Below, piece after piece: positions 9,579 through 18,591 of a stretch of DNA of 59,454 nt (positions are counted from its first letter, which is position 1; the number at the start of each line of letters is the position of its first letter). The notes under the pieces are model-generated. The model saw only the letters and a list, made by a program, of their open reading frames with translations. It did no database searches and had not been told where the DNA came from. The stretch comes from a virus. Both the position numbers and the translations under genes were made by a program. The DNA lies in the IMG/VR virus record IMGVR_UViG_3300046171_000087, positions 1 through 59,454 of that record. One strand, 5' to 3'.

Positions 9579-11072
9579 ATGATAGAAAGATTTAAAAATA
9601 TATTTTATGGATTAGACCGTGCACATGGTGTCACTTTAGTTGGTGAATCAAATGGTGACGGCAACAAGATTAAAGGTAAATCGTTTGTTAAACGAGAACC
9701 AGTCACAGATGAGTTGTGGCAAAAGCATTTAGATGGTGCTGACAGTTTAGGTATTATACCAATCAATGATGACAACAAATGTAAGTGGGGATGTATAGAC
9801 ATTGACTCATACGCAGAGTTTGATCACAAACAATTAATAAATAAAATAAAACAATTTCAATTACCATTGGTAGTATGTAGATCAAAGTCTGGTGGTGCTC
9901 ATGTATTTTTATTTACAGAAGATTATGTATCAGCAGGTTTGATGCAGGATAAATTAAATGAGATTAGATCTGTATTAGGTTATGGTGGATCAGAAGTATT
10001 TCCAAAACAAAGAGAATTAAAATCAAAAGATGATACAGGAAACTTTTTAAATTTACCATACTTTAATTGTGGTCAGACAACAAGATACGCCTTTATGGAA
10101 GATGGCGAAGCTGCTAGTATAGATGCTTTTTTTGAACTCTACGAAAGACATAAACAACAAGACATAAGCAAGATAGAAATTAAAAGACCAGAGACACCAT
10201 ACTCTGATGGACCACCATGTATAGAACTTATGGCACAAAATAAAATTGGTGAAGGTGGTAGAAACAATGCACTATTTCATTATGGTGTGTATGCAAAATC
10301 TAAATGGCCAGACAATTGGAAAACAAAAGTAATGATCTTCAATGAGACTGCAATGCAGCAACCATTGTCAGATACAGAAGTACAAATAATTATAAAACAA
10401 CATGATAAAAAAGAGTGGGGTTACAAATGTAATGACCAACCTATGTGTAGTTTGTGTGATAAAAAATTATGTAGATCTAGAAAGTTTGGTATAGGTCAAG
10501 AGATAATATTTCCAAGTCTAACCGATCTACAAGTAGTTAACCTGGAAGAACCATACTACTACATGAATGTAGACGGAGATAGATTGTATCTAGACTCAGC
10601 AAAACATTTAGCTAACCAAACTTTGTTTCAAGAAGAATGTATAAAACAATTAAGAATAAATCCACCAACACTAAAGACAGGTGATTGGAAAAAAATTACT
10701 ACTGTATTATTAAGTGGTGCAGAGATTACAGAACCTGCAGAAGGTACAAGTACAAAAGATATATTAAATAATTACCTAGAAGATTATTGTGTAAACAGAA
10801 TACAAAAGGACGACTACGAAGACTTACGTAATGGTGGTACTTATACTAAAGATGGCTTTCATCACTTTGTATTTGATAACTTCTTTAATAACTATCTATC
10901 AAGAAAACATTGGAGAGTTCCATATCAAAGAACATCACAGATGTTAAAAGATGATCTAAACTGTACAACTAAACGTGTAGGTAAAACAAAACTATCTGTG
11001 TTTGTTGTAGCTAGGTTTGATAAGAAAACAGAAACATACAAACCAAAAACATTTAAGAAAGAAAACTACTAA
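9579..11072 (+). CDS. Archaeo-eukaryotic type primase (TOTE-like PrimPol)
   Basis: The protein has 497 residues. Residues 65-180 carry the AEP signature of TOTE-type primases: CIDIDSY (catalytic Asp pair), CRSKSGGAHVFLF (conserved S-x-x-GGAH) and GSEVFPKQRELK followed by DDTGNFLNLPYF. A cysteine cluster CSLCDKKLC around residue 290 may bind zinc. The C-terminal 200 residues look like a primase-associated helical part without a Walker motif. It would make primers for, or extend primers ahead of, the phage polymerase. The SF1 helicase starts in the last bases of this gene (shared base 11072), indicating translational coupling. Confidence 0.8.
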   Translation: MIERFKNIFYGLDRAHGVTLVGESNGDGNKIKGKSFVKREPVTDELWQKHLDGADSLGIIPINDDNKCKWGCIDIDSYAEFDHKQLINKIKQFQLPLVVCRSKSGGAHVFLFTEDYVSAGLMQDKLNEIRSVLGYGGSEVFPKQRELKSKDDTGNFLNLPYFNCGQTTRYAFMEDGEAASIDAFFELYERHKQQDISKIEIKRPETPYSDGPPCIELMAQNKIGEGGRNNALFHYGVYAKSKWPDNWKTKVMIFNETAMQQPLSDTEVQIIIKQHDKKEWGYKCNDQPMCSLCDKKLCRSRKFGIGQEIIFPSLTDLQVVNLEEPYYYMNVDGDRLYLDSAKHLANQTLFQEECIKQLRINPPTLKTGDWKKITTVLLSGAEITEPAEGTSTKDILNNYLEDYCVNRIQKDDYEDLRNGGTYTKDGFHHFVFDNFFNNYLSRKHWRVPYQRTSQMLKDDLNCTTKRVGKTKLSVFVVARFDKKTETYKPKTFKKENY

Positions 11073-12555
11073 TGCGTCACATAATTTATGGACCACCAGG
11101 TACAGGTAAAACACATACATTACTAGGACACATAGAAAAGTTTCTAGCTAACACACCACCAGATAAGATTGGTTATTTTACATTTAGTAAGAACGCTGCA
11201 CAAGAAGGTAAACAAAGAGCAGTAGATAAATTTAAATTATCTTATAATGATGTACCATACTTTCAAACACTACATTCATTTTGTTTTAATCAACTTGGTA
11301 TAAATAGAAACCAGGTAATGCAACCAAAGCATTACAAAGAACTATCGGAGAAGATGCAAATAGAGTTAGAAGGTGCAAGACAAGACGAAGACTATGAAGG
11401 TATATTTTATTCTCCAGATCCATACATACAATTAATAAACTTAGCACGATCAAAAGAGATGGACCCAATAAAATTTTATCATTTGAATAACAACTCAAAG
11501 ATACAATTAAGTAAATTAGAAATTATAGTTGAAGAGTTAGAGCGATACAAAGAACAACATGGTCTTATAGATTTTCCTGACATGCTTGATAAATTTATAG
11601 AAAGTGGTGAAGCACCAAGTTTGAGAGTTATGTTTGTAGATGAAGCACAAGATTTAAGTTTAACGCAATGGAGATTAGTTAAGAAAATAGAAGAGAAAGC
11701 ACAAGACTCATACATATCAGGTGATGATGATCAGGCTATATATAAATGGAACGGCGCACATGTAAGTACATTTATAAATTTAGAAGGTGAGAGAACTACT
11801 TTAGATCAATCAAGAAGAGTTCCACAAAAACCTTTTGCACTTGCAAATAAAATAATAAAAAAAGTACATGATAGAGTAGAAAAAGAATGGCTACCAAAAG
11901 AAGAAAAAGGATCTGTTCAATACTGTAGCGATTTACATGAAGTAGATTTTTCACAAGGTAGATGGCTAGTATTAGCACAAGCAAATTATATGTTAGCAGG
12001 TATTGGAGAAATATTAGACCAAAAAGATTTATATTGGCAAAGAAGAAATGCCGTACCAAGAGTAAAAAATATCTATGAAATTATATTGAAATGGAATGAC
12101 TTACGAAAAGGTATACCTTTACATTACAATGATGTTAAGAAGATCGCTGCAAAGATGACCAAAGATAATTGGGATCCAAAGTTATTTAAAACAATAATCA
12201 AAGATGGTTTCTATGACATAGATACTTTGAAAGAAAATATGGACTTAACACAGAATCTGAATGGGACGAAGCATTAAATGAAATAGGTGATGAAGATATA
12301 AAGAAGATAAAAAAATTAATTAAGTCGGAGAGAAACTTAGACAAGAATCCTAGAATTAGTATTTCTACAATACATGGCGTCAAAGGTAATGAACGAGAGA
12401 ATGTAGTTGTAATAACAGACTTGGCTGGTGCAGCATTTATTGATTATGAAAAAGATCCAGATGATACACACAGATTATTTTATGTTGCCTGCACAAGAAC
12501 AGAAAAAAACTTATACATAATAGAACCACAAACTAAAAAGGCATACAATCTATGA
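11072..12555 (+). CDS. UvrD/Rep-like superfamily 1 helicase, frameshifted
   Basis: Walker A is GPPGTGKT at residues 7-14. Motif II is VDEAQDLS, motif III is GDDDQAIYKWNG, and motif IV is DQSRRVP. The first frame ends at 12277 without motifs V and VI, which lie in the next frame as STIHGVKGNERENVVV and FYVACTRTEKNLYI, ending at 12555. Restoring one T near 12237 gives a complete helicase of about 494 residues. SF1 helicases translocate 3'-5' on single-stranded DNA. It sits between the primase and DUF3310 genes, so a replication role is likely. Confidence 0.85.
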
Positions 12556-12806
12556 CGAGCAAAGATATATTTAAGGATGCATTTCCTCAAGACAAACAAA
12601 TAGGTGGGAGTCACTACAAAGACTTTCACATTCAACCTTACGAATTTATTTCAAAGAATGATTTATCATTCTTTCAAGGCAACGTTGTGAAATATGTTTG
12701 TAGATATTTACACAAAAATGGTGTAGAAGATCTGGAGAAGATTAAACACTATTGTGATTTAGAAATTAAGAAATTGAAAGATATGAAAAATGCCAAGAGC
12801 AAGTAA
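12552..12806 (+). CDS. DUF3310 protein
   Basis: The protein has 84 residues and includes QIGGSHYKDFHIQPYEFI and FFQGNVVKYVCRYLHKNG followed by VEDLEKIKHY. This is the DUF3310 (SaV-like) pattern, common in phage replication regions and often loosely called a nucleotide-kinase-like protein. Its biochemical activity is not established. It overlaps the helicase stop by four bases (ATGA). Confidence 0.85.
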   Translation: MTSKDIFKDAFPQDKQIGGSHYKDFHIQPYEFISKNDLSFFQGNVVKYVCRYLHKNGVEDLEKIKHYCDLEIKKLKDMKNAKSK

Positions 12807-13002
12807 GATTGTAAAAACTATTAGCATTAATAAAAAATATAAATTTAATCTAGAAATTTATCTAGGACTAGAAGACAAATTCTCATGGGAGATATTTCCT
12901 CATGACTATAACGCGGCTTTATATGCATTTAGCAATAAAGATAAACTTAATAAGACTATAGAGAGTAAACATATCTATGAACCAAAACAAACCAATATTT
13001 AA
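12790..13002 (+). CDS. Small uncharacterised protein
   Basis: A 70-residue frame begins inside the DUF3310 3' end and runs 26 bases into the polymerase gene. It is basic at the N-terminus with an aromatic, beta-like middle (KYKFNLEIYLGLEDKFSWEI). Overlaps at both ends fit the dense packing of this operon, but there is no recognised family, so it may not be expressed. Confidence 0.45.
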   Translation: MPRASKIVKTISINKKYKFNLEIYLGLEDKFSWEIFPHDYNAALYAFSNKDKLNKTIESKHIYEPKQTNI

Positions 13003-14831
13003 ACCACAGACAGAGTGGCTACCACCAGAATCTTTTCCAGACTTATCTAAGTATGATGAGATTGCAATTGACTTAGAGACCTAAGGACCCAGATTTAAAA
13101 TCTACAGGTTCAGGTTCAGTCATTGGTAATGGTGCAGTAGTTGGAATAGCTGTAGCTGTAGAAGGTTGGTCTGGATATTATCCTATCGCACATGAGGGTG
13201 GTGGTAACATGGATAAGAACATGGTCATAAAATGGTTTACCGATGTACTAAAAACACCTGCAATTAAGATATTTCACAATGCAATGTACGATGTATGTTG
13301 GATTAGGTCTATGGGCCTTAAAATAGAGGGTAGAATAGTAGATACCATGATTGCTGGCTCTCTCGTGGACGAGAATCGCTTTCGATACGATTTAGGTAGT
13401 TTGGGTCGTGATTACGTCGGAATCGGCAAAAATGAGGCTGTATTGAAGGAAACTGCAGCGCATTGGGGCATCGATCACAAGGCAGAGATGTATAAACTAC
13501 CTGCGATGTATGTTGGCGAGTATGCAGAGCAAGATGCGGTTCTGACTCTAAAATTATGGCAAGAGATGAAGAAACAAATTGAACATGAAGATGTACAATC
13601 TATCTTCGACCTTGAAACAGAATTATTTCCTTGCCTCGTTGATATGAGATTCTTAGGTGTGCGTGTAGATACAGAAGCAGCTCACCAATTGAAGAAAAAA
13701 TTAGTTGGAGAAGAAGAGTTAGCATTACTAAAAGTAAAAAAAGAAACAGGAATAGACATTCAGATATGGGCTGCAAGATCAATTGCCAAAGTTTTTGAAA
13801 AACTAAACTTACCTTATGACGTAACTGCGAAAACACAAGCACCATCCTTTACTAAAAATTTTTTACAGAACCATCCAAACCCGATCGTTCAACAAATTGC
13901 ACGTGCAAGAGAGATTAATAAATCACACACAACTTTTATTGATACCATATTAAAGCACTCACATAAAGGTAGAATACATGCTGAGATCAATCAGATTAGA
14001 TCTGATCAAGGCGGAACTGTGACAGGACGTTTCAGTTACAACAATCCAAACTTACAGCAGATACCAGCACGTAACAAGGAACTTGGACCACTGATCAGAA
14101 GTTTATTTATACCTGAAGAAGGATGTAGCTGGGGTTGCTTTGACTACTCACAACAAGAGCCACGACTTGTTACACACTATGCAGCATTAGATGGACTCTA
14201 TGGTGTAGAAGAAGTTCTTGATGCATACAACGATGAACCGGATACAGACTTTCATAGAATTGTTGCTGACATGGCAAACATACCTAGATCACAGGCCAAG
14301 ACAATTAACCTTGGTTTGTTTTATGGTATGGGTAAAAATAAATTACAAGCAGAGCTAGGTGTATCTAAAGAGAACGCTGAAGATCTATTTAGAACGTACC
14401 ATGACAAAGTCCCTTTTGTAAAAATGTTAATGGAAAGTGTAATGCGTAGAGCACAGGACAGAGGTCGAGTTAGAACTTTACTAGGTCGAAGATGTAGATT
14501 TAATTTATGGGAGCCCAACCAGTTCGGGATACATAAAGCATTGCCTCACGAAGAAGCACTCACGGAACACGGACCAGGGATCAAGAGAGCTTATACATAC
14601 AAAGCACTTAATAAACTTATACAAGGATCAGCCGCAGACATGACTAAAAAAGCTATGGTTGATCTGTACAAAGAAGGTATCGTACCGCATATACAAGTAC
14701 ATGATGAACTTGATATATCGGTCGATGGTAATGCAGATAAAATAAAAGAGATTATGGAATCTGCAGTTGAACTAGAAGTACCTAACAAAGTGGACTATGA
14801 ATCTGGACCAAATTGGGGTACAATTAAATGA
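12977..14831 (+). CDS. Family A DNA polymerase with 3'-5' exonuclease, frameshifted
   Basis: The first piece, 12977-13084, ends in IAIDLET, the Exo I motif. The second frame, open from 13083, holds Exo II (FHNAMYDVCWI), Exo III (YAEQDAVLTLKLW), motif A (FDYSQQEPRLVTHYA), motif B (RSQAKTINLGLFYGMG) and motif C (IQVHDELDISV). Removing one T at 13082 joins them to about 617 residues, shorter than T7 polymerase (about 700) but complete in all motifs. It is the replicative polymerase candidate. No thioredoxin-binding loop could be assigned by eye. Confidence 0.93.
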
Positions 14832-14840
14832 GGATAAACT

Positions 14841-15490
14841 ATGGCATATTTAAACGCAAACATACCACCAACTTATGCGCAAATAAGAAAGGAGTATCTG
14901 TATGATCTTAAAAAACATAAGGAGAAGTTGCTGACTGCATTATCTTTGGTCTTAGCGCTCTTACAGGTCGGGCTATATTATTTCATGCTATTATGGAAAA
15001 CGGTGCAATATTTTATCGCCTACCAATTAGCGCGTTTATTCAACAGGGATTTGATGCATCCGGAGTGCCCTCAAGACGACTTGATGAACTACAGCTCTGG
15101 AATTGTTTTTCTTATTATCCTGCTGTTCATCGTTGGGATATACTAGACGGACAAGCCGGTAAGTATATCGGAAAAGATAAGAAATGGCACCCTGGAAAAT
15201 ATTTATTTACAGTTGACTTTGCACATCCAGAGTCTAATATACTTGACACTGATCATTCAGAGATTCCGCACGAACACAAGTGCGCTCACATAATTGCACT
15301 AGATGATGGTAATTATGCAGCACAACCTAACAATAGATGTATATGGGACATACCTTCTTTTACAGTAAAAGATGATATTCCCGATTGGAAAGTGCAGACT
15401 TCTGAGTGGAATGTAGAAGATAGTAGAGCATGGCGGACAGAAGATACCGACAAGTTCTTCTATGAAATCGAGGAGAAAAAAAATGATTGA
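14841..15490 (+). CDS. Conserved marine-phage protein, frameshifted
   Basis: The N-terminus MAYLNANIPPTYAQIRKEYL is in frame one. From about 14918 the conserved continuation is in another frame: EVADCIIFGLSALTGRAILF, then MENGAIFYRLPISAF ... LDELQLWNCFSYYP ... HEHKCAHIIALDDGNYAAQP ... DTDKFFYEI. One added G (AAGGA to AAGGGA) yields about 216 residues. I recognise the family from many marine phages, usually just downstream of the polymerase; its function is unknown. The apparent membrane segment of the uncorrected first frame is an artefact of the shift. Confidence 0.7.
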
Positions 15491-15584
15491 TAAAATGAAA
15501 AGTAAAGCTATGCATTACTGGTCAGACCACAAGATTGAATGTCTTGTATTCGTTGTACTTATTGTAGCTTACGTATTAAAGTAA
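15483..15584 (+). CDS. 33-aa single-span membrane protein
   Basis: The protein has a basic N-terminus (MIDKMKSKAMHYWSDHKIE) followed by one hydrophobic helix (LVFVVLIVAYVL) and a terminal Lys. It overlaps the previous gene by eight bases and the next by one (TAATG). It looks like an inner-membrane peptide; function unknown. Confidence 0.5.
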   Translation: MIDKMKSKAMHYWSDHKIECLVFVVLIVAYVLK

Positions 15585-15682
15585 TGATTATGGAGTATGC
15601 TAGGATGGATTATAGATTCACAGCAATGTTAATTATTGCTCTTTGTCTCCTAGCATTCTTCGGAGGTCCCAATGTCCAATAA
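15584..15682 (+). CDS. 32-aa single-span membrane protein
   Basis: A short frame coupled by TAATG to the previous one. It contains the hydrophobic stretch FTAMLIIALCLLAFF after a charged start. It overlaps the next gene start by 11 bases. Function is unknown. Confidence 0.45.
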   Translation: MIMEYARMDYRFTAMLIIALCLLAFFGGPNVQ

Positions 15683-16048
15683 ACCACTCAATATCGGAGA
15701 AGAAGCACGAGTGCAGATGCCGATGAAGACCGGTAGCCTCGCTGATAGTGCTCGTCGCAATGGGCGTGTTCGCTTATACAGAGCTGACTGCGAGGTTGGT
15801 ATCGTTAGAGACATCACGTGAGTTGTTTGAGAATGATTTGTTAAAGAAAGTCAGAACAAGTGCCCACGGACCAGGAACAACATTTTTTAATCGAGGATTT
15901 GTATAAGTCTGTCGAGAAAATGGAAGAAACTCAAGAGATGAACATGACAAACAAAGTTAATATAGAATTTTTAAGAGAACAATTAGATAAAGCACTAGCA
16001 GATATTGAAGAATTAAAAGATAAAGTTAGAGCAAATGGAGGTCATTAA
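15672..16048 (+). CDS. Membrane-anchored coiled-coil protein, two frameshifts
   Basis: The start MSNKPLNIGEEARVQMPMKT is followed in the next frame by VASLIVLVAMGVFAYTEL, a membrane helix, and then LVSLETSRELFENDLLKK. After a second shift comes QVPTDQEQHFLIEDLYKSVE ... NKVNIEFLREQLDKALAD. Removing one base near 15741 and one near 15852 gives about 124 residues: a short cytoplasmic N-terminus, one membrane span and a long coiled coil. I recognise this layout from marine phage genomes. Function unknown. Confidence 0.6.
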
Positions 16049-16281
16049 TGGAGTTAGTTGTAGCCCTACTTATGATTGTAAACGGAGAGATCAAAGAACA
16101 CAGAATTCAAATTGATCCTGAGACAGGTAAACATTCAATGTCAATGTGCTTGAAAGGCAAGAGAGTTGCAATGAGATCGAATAAAAATAATAATGTTATT
16201 TATCAATGTATCAAGTCGATGGCCGAGCTCGAGTCGAACGTAGACGGATCGAAGTCAATTAAAAAACTTATATTAGAATAA
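16048..16281 (+). CDS. Conserved small marine-phage protein
   Basis: The protein has 77 residues, with a short hydrophobic start (MELVVALLMIVNGE) and then a basic domain containing SMCLKGKRVAMR and VIYQCIKSMAELE. The two cysteines and basic residues might bind nucleic acid or a disulfide if exported, but neither is shown. It overlaps its neighbours by one base (TAATG). Confidence 0.6.
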   Translation: MELVVALLMIVNGEIKEHRIQIDPETGKHSMSMCLKGKRVAMRSNKNNNVIYQCIKSMAELESNVDGSKSIKKLILE

Positions 16282-16418
16282 TGAAGAAAAATTGTAAACA
16301 GTGTAAAAAAGAATTTGAAGCTAAAGATGAATTAGATATGTTTTGCAGCGATGACTGCAAACAAGACGCTCTCGCAGACCTTGACAATGACAGCGATGAG
16401 TGTTTAAGTTGTCAATAA
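16281..16418 (+). CDS. 45-aa zinc-finger-like protein
   Basis: Cysteines occur as CKQC (residues 5-8), CSDDC (22-26) and CLSC (42-45). The first two pairs fit a small treble-clef or ribbon zinc finger (CxxC ... CxxxC). Stop and start codons are shared with both neighbours. Likely a small zinc protein; target unknown. Confidence 0.55.
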   Translation: MKKNCKQCKKEFEAKDELDMFCSDDCKQDALADLDNDSDECLSCQ

Positions 16419-16624
16419 TGAAAATACAGACAGAAGTTGTTAATGGACAATGTCCAACATGTGATGAGTTTACTATGTTAGTTGGAATTACAAATCAATT
16501 ATATAGATGTATGAATTGTGGTTCTGATTTAGAACAACACGTTAATGGTAAAATAGTTTATCTACCACATATTACTAGACCAAAAGATGCAGATCCTTTT
16601 GTAAAAGAATGGAAAGATGGCTAG
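16418..16624 (+). CDS. Zinc-ribbon protein
   Basis: The protein has 68 residues from the ATG at 16418; an earlier in-frame start at 16400 would overlap the previous gene more and is not needed. CPTC and CMNC, about 17 residues apart, form a zinc ribbon, followed by VNGKIVYLPHITRP. The family is frequent in marine phages. Confidence 0.65.
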   Translation: MKIQTEVVNGQCPTCDEFTMLVGITNQLYRCMNCGSDLEQHVNGKIVYLPHITRPKDADPFVKEWKDG

Positions 16625-16751
16625 ACAAAGTTTTAAGTTCTTCACACCTCGTGATAAGCCCAAGAAACGTGGACCACGGCAACATAAAAAAAATAAAAAT
16701 AAGTCAGAAAAACGTCAAAAAAAACAGACTCGTTACAAAGGACAGGGTTGA
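16617..16751 (+). CDS. 44-aa highly basic protein
   Basis: The start is MARQSFKFFTPRDKPKKRGP, after which nearly every second residue is Lys or Arg, ending YKGQG. Size, charge and conservation in marine phages suggest a nucleic-acid-binding peptide. Its stop codon lies inside the -35 box of the next promoter. Confidence 0.6.
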   Translation: MARQSFKFFTPRDKPKKRGPRQHKKNKNKSEKRQKKQTRYKGQG

Positions 16752-16775
16752 CATTATCCTAAAATATCCTACATT
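16748..16775 (+). promoter_or_regulatory. Sigma70-like promoter, 16-bp spacer
   Basis: TTGACA (16748-16753) is followed after 16 bases by TACATT (16770-16775). The ATG of the next gene is at 16782, so the transcript may be leaderless or nearly so. Confidence 0.5.
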
Positions 16776-16781
16776 GTAGGT

Positions 16782-16985
16782 ATGAAAGAAAAAACAATAA
16801 CAATTACAGTAGATGGTACTAATCCTGGTCAATGGTCTAACCTTTTACTGGAACTAAATATAATGAAAAAAGCATGGAGACCTTTTGGGGTCAACATAAA
16901 TTTGAAAGCACCAGGTATCAAAAATATAATAGAGTGGGGCAACAAGACAGGAGAGTATGTCAGACCTAATCGAAAAAAAAAATAA
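16782..16985 (+). CDS. Conserved small protein
   Basis: The protein has 67 residues: TITITVDGTNPGQWSNLLLE, then IMKKAWRPFGVNINLKAPGI, and a basic tail RPNRKKK. It is known to me from marine phages without function. It appears to be the first gene of a short operon behind the 16748 promoter. Confidence 0.6.
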   Translation: MKEKTITITVDGTNPGQWSNLLLELNIMKKAWRPFGVNINLKAPGIKNIIEWGNKTGEYVRPNRKKK

Positions 16986-17191
16986 TGGAACTAATAATAC
17001 AGAACGACGGATTGTATCAGTTAGTAGTTGTCACAAAAGAGATGACGGCACATATCTCATTATTGGCAGAAGTAGACTGCATGGATCTGTGCGAGATACT
17101 AAGACTAAAACTAACAAGCTACGTAGATAGTTTAAATCTACATGTAATGAATGATGGCAGCGGTAATTTTTACGGCTGCATCTGTAAATAA
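16985..17191 (+). CDS. Small uncharacterised protein
   Basis: A 68-residue frame coupled to the previous gene by a shared base. It has mixed alpha/beta character and four Cys residues (CMDLC and GCIC) but no recognised family. The stop runs straight into a 10-bp inverted repeat. Confidence 0.5.
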   Translation: MELIIQNDGLYQLVVVTKEMTAHISLLAEVDCMDLCEILRLKLTSYVDSLNLHVMNDGSGNFYGCICK

Positions 17192-17229
17192 ACCTATCCC
17201 TAAAGAGGGGAAATAATGTGGGATAGGTT
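17191..17229. terminator. Perfect 10-bp inverted repeat between convergent genes
   Basis: AACCTATCCC (17191-17200) pairs with GGGATAGGTT (17220-17229) across a 19-base loop. It lies between a plus-strand and a minus-strand gene that converge, as expected for a bidirectional terminator. No T-run follows, so intrinsic termination is uncertain. Confidence 0.45.
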
Positions 17230-17261
17230 ATGGTGAGAAGATTCTTAACCCACTAACATAA

Positions 17262-17480
17262 TTAAATTACCTTGTCAACTTTACACGAAAATTTTGTATA
17301 AATTTCTATACTGTTGACCCATTCTGGATCAAATTCTGTGATTATCCTGTGTGAATAACTATAACCATAAACTATACAGTCATAATAATTATCAAATAAT
17401 TTTTCTTTGGTGGGTATAACTTTACATTCATTTTGTGCTACCCCTGAACACAAAACCATTAATAAAATAAATTTTGTCAT
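17262..17480 (-). CDS. Small secreted cysteine-containing protein
   Basis: The protein has 72 residues from the ATG at 17480; a TTG two codons upstream is also in frame. Residues 1-17 form a signal-peptide-like core, MTKFILLMVLCSGVAQ. The mature part has FDNYYDCIVYGY and ends in KFSCKVDKVI, with Cys spaced for a disulfide. I recognise related small exported proteins in marine phages; their function is not known. It stands alone on the minus strand, divergent from a ribbon-helix-helix gene, and has a possible near-leaderless promoter (TTAAGA ... TATTAT). Confidence 0.6.
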   Translation of the reverse strand: MTKFILLMVLCSGVAQNECKVIPTKEKLFDNYYDCIVYGYSYSHRIITEFDPEWVNSIEIYTKFSCKVDKVI

Positions 17481-17509
17481 TGACAATCCTATAATATCAC
17501 TTATATATT
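17480..17509 (+). promoter_or_regulatory. Sigma70-like promoter for the RHH gene
   Basis: TTGACA (17480-17485) is followed by TATATT (17104 to 17509 region, bases 17504-17509) after 18 bases, or TATATA after 16. The -35 box overlaps the start codon of the divergent secreted-protein gene. Confidence 0.45.
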
Positions 17510-17535
17510 AGGTCTTAACATGAAAGGAAGTAAAC

Positions 17536-17709
17536 ATGACAGACATGACTAAATACAAGAACGTTTCTTTAACTAAAGAAACATACGCTACTTTAGATAA
17601 GTTATCAAAGATAATATTGCCCGATGCGAAACTAAGCGTAGCAAAGACAATTGAAGCAATAGCAAACGAGAAAGCGAAGAAATTAAATGGCAAGTTCAAA
17701 AAAAGTTAA
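17536..17709 (+). CDS. Ribbon-helix-helix (CopG-like) regulator
   Basis: The protein has 57 residues, with a beta strand (YKNVSLTKETYATL) followed by two helices (DKLSKIILPDAKLS, then VAKTIEAIANEKAKKL). This is the pattern of ribbon-helix-helix DNA-binding dimers, in which the strand contacts the major groove. The RBS GAAAGGAAG precedes the ATG. Such proteins often repress their own promoter, and the shared divergent region with the secreted-protein gene would allow control of both. It is the only clear small transcription regulator I found. Confidence 0.6.
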   Translation: MTDMTKYKNVSLTKETYATLDKLSKIILPDAKLSVAKTIEAIANEKAKKLNGKFKKS

Positions 17710-17884
17710 GAAAGTCTACATATGTCCTACCTGTAAAGGTAATGGCTATGTAAAGGTCGCATGCATTATGGAGAAAGAAGACATGATTCATCAATGCTGG
17801 GACTGTGACTCTCAAGGAGAACTTTATGACTACGGTGATGAGGACTTTTCAGATCTTGAGGGAGAAGGGATGTCAATACATTAA
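17687..17884 (+). CDS. DnaJ-like cysteine-rich zinc protein
   Basis: The protein has 65 residues with CPTCKGNGYV and CWDCDSQGE, two CxxC knuckles resembling half of a DnaJ zinc centre, followed by an acidic tail. It overlaps the RHH gene by 23 bases and shares its last bases with the endonuclease start. Its role may be protein or nucleic acid binding; not established. Confidence 0.6.
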   Translation: MASSKKVKKVYICPTCKGNGYVKVACIMEKEDMIHQCWDCDSQGELYDYGDEDFSDLEGEGMSIH

Positions 17885-18325
17885 TGATAGAAGATGTTGA
17901 CAAAGCTTATATCGCAGGTTTGTTTGATGGTGAAGGATCAATTCATATTAAACGTGGGGTAGAGAAGAAAAAGAAACACAAGGGTAAACCTGGATATCGG
18001 TTATCTAATTCTATGCGTATCAGTATGGAAATCACGATGACCGATAGATCAGTTTTGATTTGGGTTCATGAGGTTTTAGGTGTTGGGACACTAACTCCTA
18101 AGAAAGTAAAAGGTAATAGGAAGCGATGGCACGCCGTATTTAAAACAATATAGGTGGAGATGTACATTTAGAGATGCATACCATGTGTGCTGTCTTCTAT
18201 GGCCGTTTGCGCATACTAAATTACCTAAGATACAAGAGGTGATAGAGCACTATACAACTAAAGCATTTAAGGATAATGTAATATCTTTAGATGAATATAA
18301 ACAAATAAGAGACGATGTTCGATAA
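17884..18325 (+). CDS. LAGLIDADG-type endonuclease, frameshifted
   Basis: The first frame carries YIAGLFDGEGSIHIKRG, a clear LAGLIDADG dodecapeptide with catalytic acid, and VLGVGTLTPKKVKG. The second frame (to 18325) carries YRWRCTFRDAYHVCCLLWPF and LPKIQEVIEHY, the normal C-terminal half. One shift between 18100 and 18150 joins them to about 147 residues. Single-motif LAGLIDADG proteins of this size work as homodimers that cut long DNA sites. It is free-standing, with no intron seen around it. Confidence 0.75.
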
Positions 18326-18443
18326 ATATATTTATAATTTTTTATACTTTGTAAACCATGTATCAACTAAACTAACAAGTTGGTCATGGTGTAAGTTATA
18401 TTCAGATAGGAGAAAAGGCTATGGCTACAAAAGAAAAAGGTAG
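18315..18443 (+). CDS. Possible 42-aa basic protein
   Basis: This frame starts inside the endonuclease 3' end and ends inside the next gene. It is aromatic at first (MFDKYIYNFLYFVNH) and ends in a basic tail (RRKGYGYKRKR). Similar tails occur in small marine-phage proteins, but the overlap of 23 bases with the next gene leaves doubt. Confidence 0.4.
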   Translation: MFDKYIYNFLYFVNHVSTKLTSWSWCKLYSDRRKGYGYKRKR

Positions 18444-18591
18444 AACGTTTGATGGTATTACAAGACCGTCGAATGATTTATACAGAGAAAATTTTAATAA
18501 AATATTTGGTAAAAAAGAAAAAACTTTACATGAAGAACTTATGGAAGGTTTTGAAAAAGAACAGAAAGAATTGGATAATGAAGAAGAGTAA
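18421..18591 (+). CDS. Conserved 56-aa charged protein
   Basis: Starts MATKEKGRTFDGITRPSNDL and continues as an acidic/basic helix (KTLHEELMEGFEKEQ). The RBS AGGAGAAAAGGCT is good. It overlaps the RecB-like nuclease start by 14 bases, so the two are probably translated together. Function unknown. Confidence 0.6.
   Translation: MATKEKGRTFDGITRPSNDLYRENFNKIFGKKEKTLHEELMEGFEKEQKELDNEEE

Noticed and set aside
14841-15146. Two-span membrane protein encoded at the start of the 14841 gene
   Set aside because: The hydrophobic part appears only in the wrong frame after a one-base loss; the other frame matches the conserved family.
17884-18325. Endonuclease inside an intron or intein
   Set aside because: It is flanked by complete small genes with coupled starts and does not interrupt another coding sequence.
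18449-18577. Upstream extension of the RecB-like nuclease
   Set aside because: This stretch codes for the conserved 56-residue protein in another frame, and the family N-terminus fits the ATG at 18578.
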